A stretch of DNA of 64,000 nucleotides, taken from NCBI GenBank assembly GCA_963709875.1, contig CAVPYB010000003.1:434001-498000 (forward strand), given 5' to 3'. The translations under genes and the position numbers were made by a program. Positions 58,927-64,000 of the stretch are shown in pieces (position 1 is the first letter of the stretch; every line of letters starts with the position of its first letter). The stretch comes from JAQBDA01 sp963709875 (GTDB taxonomy: Bacteria > Chloroflexota > Anaerolineae > Anaerolineales > UBA4823). The notes beneath the pieces were generated by a model. That model saw nothing but the letters and a program-made list of their open reading frames with translations, was not told where the DNA came from and did no database searches.

Positions 58927-59223
58927 ATGATAAAACCAGGTAAGTACGATCTCAAAGTCAGTATCTTAATCTCTGGCATGGAATTAGATGAACTCCAGCG
59001 TCATGTCTGGATGATGGCCGAAAGTTTTGGGCTGGACCATCGAATTGCCAACTACCGGGGTGTGCGCCCAATTGGGCTGTATCGCTGGGATATTGAATGC
59101 TTGATAGACGTGATCGATTCTGTGTTAGATGATCCCGAATATTATTCAAGCCAAGACAGCGAGGAATATTGCGCTCTCAAGAATCTGCGCACCCGGTTGC
59201 AGGTTGCAGAAGGCTACCTTTAA
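58927..59223 (+). CDS. Small conserved-looking hypothetical protein
   Basis: Not recognised. 98 aa, soluble, alpha/beta in appearance: KYDLKVSILISGMELDELQRH forms a strand-helix, then an acidic C-terminal region (DDPEYYSSQDSEEYCAL). Normal codon use, and no homopolymer oddities. A weak GAAAG site lies before ATG. It stands alone between the decay zone and the next gene. Confidence 0.55.
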   Translation: MIKPGKYDLKVSILISGMELDELQRHVWMMAESFGLDHRIANYRGVRPIGLYRWDIECLIDVIDSVLDDPEYYSSQDSEEYCALKNLRTRLQVAEGYL

Positions 59224-59320
59224 GTATCACATATTGGAAAAGCACTGAGAGAAGTTTGATGCCAACACTCACTCAGAAGACCATTATATCGAGACCATCT
59301 TGTAATAAAATTAAATCATC

Positions 59321-61060
59321 ATGGAAGAACGTATCTCACTAAAGACATTTTGGGAAACCGTAGAATCCCGATTAGCGGAAGCAACAATCGAGGAGCTGCG
59401 CGCCATTTTACGCTCGATGGCTCAAAACACACCACCATCAGAACGCCAGCGCTTTCTCCAGAAATTACAGCCACCTATTGAAGATGAAATCGGCCTCCGG
59501 CAAGCATTATCACAAGAAGACCTATTATCAGACATTTACGACCTAACGAGAGAACTTCAGGTTGAAATGGAAAACGCAGATGAGATGGAAGATGCTTATG
59601 GATGGGATAACTATTATGATGATGAAGACAGCCTCGGCTTATACGAGAAATTCATCGAACCGCTTACGAGTTTATTGGACCGGGCTCAGGCCGCTTTTGA
59701 GATTGGTGATTTAACCCTGGCCCATTCTGCTTACAAGAAACTTTTTGATGAAATCATTGATCAAGAAGATGACTACGGGCGCGGGATTCATGCAGGCGAT
59801 TTACCGATAGAGATCCCCGAAATGCGCGCGCGCTACCTGCGGACCGTTTACGAAACCGAACCGCTCGAAAGCCGGCCTGAGATCATCTTTAGACAGATGT
59901 TGTCCACCCAATCGTTGACTCCCTATCGCTCGAAACCCATGTTCGATGACCTGATCCAGATCACCCCGCGCCAGCTTCCCGACCAGGAAGAATTCTTCTC
60001 AGCGTGGATTAACTACCTGAAAGGCATCGATAGCGCCCCTGCGGATGCCTGGCTAAGGGAAGCAGTACGCCTATCACAGGGGGTTGCCGGTCTCGAAGAA
60101 TTAGCCCAAACCGAGGGAGAAACTCGTCCGCGTGCTTACCTGGATTGGTTCGCTGCCCTGCGTACAGAAGGCAAACACGCAGAGATACTCGCAGCTGCTC
60201 AAGAAGCACTTGAAAGGCTGCCCGTTGGTCTCCCGATTCGCGCCGCCATCGCCGACCATCTGTGTGAAGCCGCAGATCATCTCGGGGAGACCGAAACATC
60301 AAGTGCTGGACGATGGCAGGCCTTTCTCGCCAAACCCACGCTGCCACGCCTGATAGATGTATGGGATGCTACCCAACCTGACACTGAGCGGATAAAAAGC
60401 CTTAGACTGGCCGCAAATTATATTAAAGATTATTTGGCCCACCCGCCTGACCGCCAATTGGTGTATCAATCCTGGGAAGGGGACACGCTAGAGAGCTTTG
60501 CCCGGATTGACCGCTCTGTTTTGGCGCACGCTCTTCTCCTGGCACATGAATTCAATGCCGCCTATGAATTGGCTGCAGATGCAAAGGTCCTGGGATGGAG
60601 CAGCAGTGACAATGTTCAGAGTCTAGTCTTGCCATTCTTTCTGGTCTTCTTTTCGGGTAAAAGTCCAGACGATTTGCCGCCCAATCTGGCAGAATTATGG
60701 CAACAGGGGCTTTACCTGGGAATAAGCCACTATTGGGATCAGTGGGATGATATCACCCAGCACTTGGCGCGGATACATGCTGAAAACATAACCAATGCAT
60801 CTTTACCTGCTAATCAACAAGAAGAAATTCTGACATGGTGTTCACAGATTTCAATGGAACGCGTCTCAGCTATCGTGAGTAACCAGTACCGGAAAAGCTA
60901 TCACAAGGCAGCCAGGATCATTGTTGCCTGCGCGGAGGTGCTTCACTTGCAAGGGAAACACACTCAAGCTGAAACAATGATGAACGACATTCGCGATCGT
61001 TTCCCGCGGCACCGTGCTTTTCAATCAGAGTTGAAAGAAGCAATTCGCCAAGGGAAATAA
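59321..61060 (+). CDS. Large helical-repeat protein, similar to C-termini of SWIM-type proteins
   Basis: 579 aa, function not known. The N-terminus (EERISLKTFWETVESRLAEA) and most of the chain are helical, with TPR-like pairs (about 110-150 and 260-330). The C-terminal 60 residues (YRKSYHKAARIIVACAEVL and following TQAETMMNDIRDRFPRHRAFQSEL) resemble the tail of SWIM zinc-finger proteins, but no SWIM motif (CxCx...CxH) is present. No signal peptide. Acidic stretch DEMEDAYGWDNYYDDED at about 95-111. Confidence 0.65.
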   Translation: MEERISLKTFWETVESRLAEATIEELRAILRSMAQNTPPSERQRFLQKLQPPIEDEIGLRQALSQEDLLSDIYDLTRELQVEMENADEMEDAYGWDNYYDDEDSLGLYEKFIEPLTSLLDRAQAAFEIGDLTLAHSAYKKLFDEIIDQEDDYGRGIHAGDLPIEIPEMRARYLRTVYETEPLESRPEIIFRQMLSTQSLTPYRSKPMFDDLIQITPRQLPDQEEFFSAWINYLKGIDSAPADAWLREAVRLSQGVAGLEELAQTEGETRPRAYLDWFAALRTEGKHAEILAAAQEALERLPVGLPIRAAIADHLCEAADHLGETETSSAGRWQAFLAKPTLPRLIDVWDATQPDTERIKSLRLAANYIKDYLAHPPDRQLVYQSWEGDTLESFARIDRSVLAHALLLAHEFNAAYELAADAKVLGWSSSDNVQSLVLPFFLVFFSGKSPDDLPPNLAELWQQGLYLGISHYWDQWDDITQHLARIHAENITNASLPANQQEEILTWCSQISMERVSAIVSNQYRKSYHKAARIIVACAEVLHLQGKHTQAETMMNDIRDRFPRHRAFQSELKEAIRQGK

Positions 61061-61154
61061 ACAGAATCATTCGTGCAGTTTTGCTTATGGTTTGTGAATG
61101 CGGGGCAAATTCTGCGCCGTGATGTTAGAGAACACCAGCAGAAAGGAAATACTT

Positions 61155-63981
61155 ATGAAGATGACTTTTCTCGGCGGCGCGGACGAAGTCGGTGCCAGCA
61201 GCATCCTGCTTGAAATTGGCGGCAAGCATTTGCTCGTGGACGCCGGCATTCGCCCCTCCCCAAAATCAAATTGGGGCCTGGACGGCGACCAACTCCCAAA
61301 TTTAAGCCAGATCGACACCATCATCGCCTCGGCAAATGGAGAAGCAGGTCTGGATGCCATCCTGGTAACCCATGCCCACACCGACCATACCGGCGCTCTT
61401 GAGCTAGTCACCGGACGCTTCCCGGATGTCCCAGTCTATGCCACACCGCCGACAATCGCCCTGACGCGCGTGCTGCACCAGGATTCGCGCCGCATCATGC
61501 AAAGCCGTCTGGATGAGGAGGGTGAACTGCCCATCTTCGATGATGTGGCCGTTGAGGGCCTGATGGCTGCCTTTGTGCCCCTGCCGTTCAAACAACGCCT
61601 GCGCTTGGGTGAAAATCTGGCCCTGACCTTCTTCCCCGCCGGTCATATCGCCGGGGCGGCCATGATTGGCCTGGAAAGCAGCGAGGGCAACCTGCTGATC
61701 ACGGGGGATATTTCGATCTCGCCCCAACGTACTGTTGACGGGGCTAAACCACCAGCTTTCTCCCCCGACATCATCATCACCGAGACCACCTACGGTGGCC
61801 GTCTGCATGCCAACCGGGCCGTTCAGGAGCGCAAAATGGTTGAGGCGGTAGCCAAAACCGTGACGGAGGGCGGCAAAGTCCTCATCCCTGCTTTTGCCCT
61901 GGGGCGCGCCCAAGAGATCTTATTGATCTTAAGTGAATTCCAACGCCGCGGCCAACTTCCCGCCGTGCCGATCTGGGCCGATGGCATGGTGCGGGCCATT
62001 TGTCAGGCCTACACCAGTTTCGCTGAGGAGTTACCCCTGCCGCTACAGGAACGCGGCGCGGCCTTCTTTGAGGGCAATATCCGCCCGGTGAAAACGCACG
62101 AACACCGCAACACCCTGATCTGGGAACCGGGCCCAGCCGTGATCGTCGCCAGTTCGGGAATGCTGGCTGGTGGCCCCTCGCTCTCTTATGCCCACGCCCT
62201 GGCCACCAAACCACAGCACGCCATCCTGTTGACCGGTTACCAGGATGAAGAATCGCCTGGACGCCGCCTGCAAGCAGTGGCCCAACGCGGCGCCGGCACT
62301 ATCCGGCTGGGTGACAAAAAAGTCGATTTGCAGTGCCGCCTTGGTACCTACAGCCTCTCTGCTCACGCCGACGAAGGCCAGCTCATCAGCCTGGTCGAAA
62401 CCCTGGAACCAGAACACGTCGTACTGGTACACGGCGATACGGAAGCCCGCACCAGTCTGGAGAAAGCCATCCATGCTCGCGGGCGGATCGTCCACCTGCC
62501 GCGCGCAGGGGAAAGCCTGAGTTTTCAGTTCGATAAGCGCAAAATCCTGCGGACGGCAGTCTCCGAGGCAGAATACCGCACCCGCTGGGTAAACCTGGCC
62601 CGGGAGCGGAGCGCCAGCCTGAAGAAGTTTGCTGACGCCGTTGGAAAGTGGCTGCTGCTCAAGGGAAACCCGCCAACCCCGGCGCGTTGCCTGGCCCTCG
62701 AAAGCGACCGCTTATGGGTGGAGGTGGCACCTGGACTGGAACAAAACGCCTGGCCCGAAGATATACTGGCCGTTTTTGGCCCCGAGCCCCCCAGCAACGC
62801 TGATCTGGCACCCTACCTGCCCGCCCCATCCGCTCCCGAAGTGATGGAACCCAACCAGGCCCTGGCCTTTGCCAACCAGCACTTCCCGCCCGAAGCCGGC
62901 CTGCGCAGGTGCGGCTACCACCTGGCCGAGGGCAGTCTGGTGTTGACTTTCAACTTCCCCGATGTAGCCCGCCAGCGTCATGCTGGCCTGATCGATGACC
63001 TGGCATCGGCCACGGGATGGAAGGTAGAGATCGCACCCGAGGCCAACCAGGCTGCATTGAACATCCTGGCACAAGAAGTTTTGCCGCCAGACTGGCGCAT
63101 CATCAAAGGGCCAGCCATCCACCGCACCGAGAAACGGGTGGCAATCACGGTTACACCGACCACTTCACTGGAGGATGCCCAGACATTCCCGGTCAGCGGC
63201 GATCAAAGCCCGACAGCTCGGTTTTTCGAGACCAGCGGTTACGAACTTGAGGTCACCCTGGCAGAAGTTTCCGTTCCAGCCAACGTAATCATCCCCGAAG
63301 TCCGCCGGGGATGCCGAAGAACCCTGGGAGATCAACGCAGCTTATGCGCTCATTAAGAGCACCCTGGAAGGTAGCAGCCTCTATAAGACCAGTCTGAAAG
63401 GTGGGCAGATCATTCTTTCGTTCATCTCGCCCCAGGTGGGAGAACGCTACCACGAGCAGATCTCAACCCTTTCCAAACGAACCGGCTGGCCCCTGCAGAT
63501 CAATCCCAACGCCAATCAGGGAGGTATCCTGAAGATAGCCCAGCAGCTGCTGGATCAGGCTGGGTTGGCCGTCACAAAAGGGCCAGGAATCCATCTGGAT
63601 AAGGGGGAAGTCGCGGTGACTCTGGCAGAAGTCCCTGGAGAGGTGGAAGTCTCCGAGCTGCGCGCCACCTTCGAAGCCAAGACCGGGTTCCAACTGAAGG
63701 TCCACCAGCCTCAAACAGTCTCTCCCCACGGGGAGAAGACCGCCAACCAGGACATCGTCGAAATCCCCCTGGATCGCATCCGATTGCGCCCTTATCACCA
63801 AAGCTTGAACCTAGATCCTGCAAAATTGGACAAAGCCGTGGAACGCGCCCGTCTCATGGGGATCAAACCACCCATCGAGGTACGGCGAGGCAGAGATGGG
63901 TATCTCTTGGTCGATGGACTGTACCGCTTGCGGGCCGCCGAAAGATTGGGGTGGAACATCATCCCAGCGGTGGTGGTCTAG
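61155..63981 (+). CDS. Beta-CASP metallo-beta-lactamase nuclease fused to a ParB-like domain (frameshifted)
   Basis: About 941 aa after correcting one extra base near 63306. The N-terminal 450 residues form a beta-CASP nuclease: FLGGADEVGASSILLE, THAHTDHTGALE (motif 2), GHIAGAAMI, LITGDIS, and later SSGMLAGGPSL and YSLSAHADEGQL. Then come about 250 residues of uncertain fold with two or three similar KH-like segments (NILAQEVLPPDWRIIKGPAIH and KIAQQLLDQAGLAVTKGPGIH). The end (about 870-941) is a ParB/sulfiredoxin-like domain (IPLDRIRLRPYHQ, IEVRRGRDGYLLVDGLYRL). ATG 61155 follows AAAGGAAA. An RNA-processing enzyme is likely. Confidence 0.78.
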
Positions 63982-64000
63982 ATTATCAGGCCGGATTCTG

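Noticed and set aside
1..64000. CRISPR array or rRNA genes
   Set aside because: No regularly spaced repeats and no rRNA-like stretches were seen when reading the window.

Overview
The window looks like a chromosomal segment of an anaerobic bacterium, most likely an uncultured member of the Anaerolineae (Chloroflexota). The grounds are a bacterial electron-bifurcating Hdr-Mvh hydrogenase operon, very large GAF/HAMP signalling proteins, a Thr/Pro-rich TPR membrane protein beside an LCP protein, and several families typical of that phylum. No 16S gene is present, so the taxonomic call is an inference.

Layout: 0-6.4 kb is a + strand operon for a heterodisulfide reductase-like/[NiFe]-hydrogenase complex (3' end of hdrB, hdrA, mvhD, mvhG, mvhA), a maturation protease and a lone cyclic-nucleotide-binding protein. 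6.5-10 kb holds a secreted protein built from two repeats, a sucrase/ferredoxin-like protein overlapping an uncharacterised gene, tRNA-Gly(CCC) with a consensus promoter and terminator, and msrA. 10.1-29.8 kb is one large signalling locus: two single-domain response regulators, four membrane GAF sensors without kinase domains, a hybrid histidine kinase, a threonine synthase fused to a receiver domain, an EamA exporter and a convergent REC-winged-helix regulator. 29.9-35 kb is amino-acid and pyruvate metabolism (rocD, ald, CoA-transferase, pyk). 35-41.5 kb has a degenerate DNA-methyltransferase-like protein, ribokinase, an LCP protein, a TPR protein and an SCP2 protein. 41.5-46.3 kb has tRNA-Leu(GAG), plsX-fabF, a NERD-like membrane protein, a pentapeptide-repeat protein and class II fructose-bisphosphate aldolase. 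46.3-48.5 kb carries ISL3 and IS110 remnants. 48.5-57.6 kb has an SPFH protein with a helical neighbour, rsmD, a URO-D family protein, a small TPR protein, a ChlI-like AAA ATPase, gtrA, a UDP-sugar epimerase/decarboxylase, a DUF348/G5 lipoprotein, scpB and a truncated rluB. 57.6-58.8 kb is a decay zone (IS5-family remnant abutting a JetD/DUF2220-like relic). 58.9-64 kb ends with two hypothetical genes and a beta-CASP nuclease fused to a ParB-like domain.

Many genes are split by single-base indels although the protein continues perfectly in another frame (about 20 sites: 8.4, 13.3, 15.6, 16.4, 22.3, 23.0, 27.4, 27.75, 42.6, 47.2, 49.2, 52.0-55.5 and 63.3 kb). I read most of these as sequencing or assembly errors, so such genes are given as single features spanning the break. 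Only the IS elements, rluB and the JetD-like relic look truly decayed.

The most notable biology is the 16 kb kinase-poor sensor array feeding one hybrid kinase and apparently a receiver-tagged amino-acid enzyme, the pseudo-methyltransferase, the beta-CASP-ParB fusion, and the SPFH protein with a DNA-binding-like tail.
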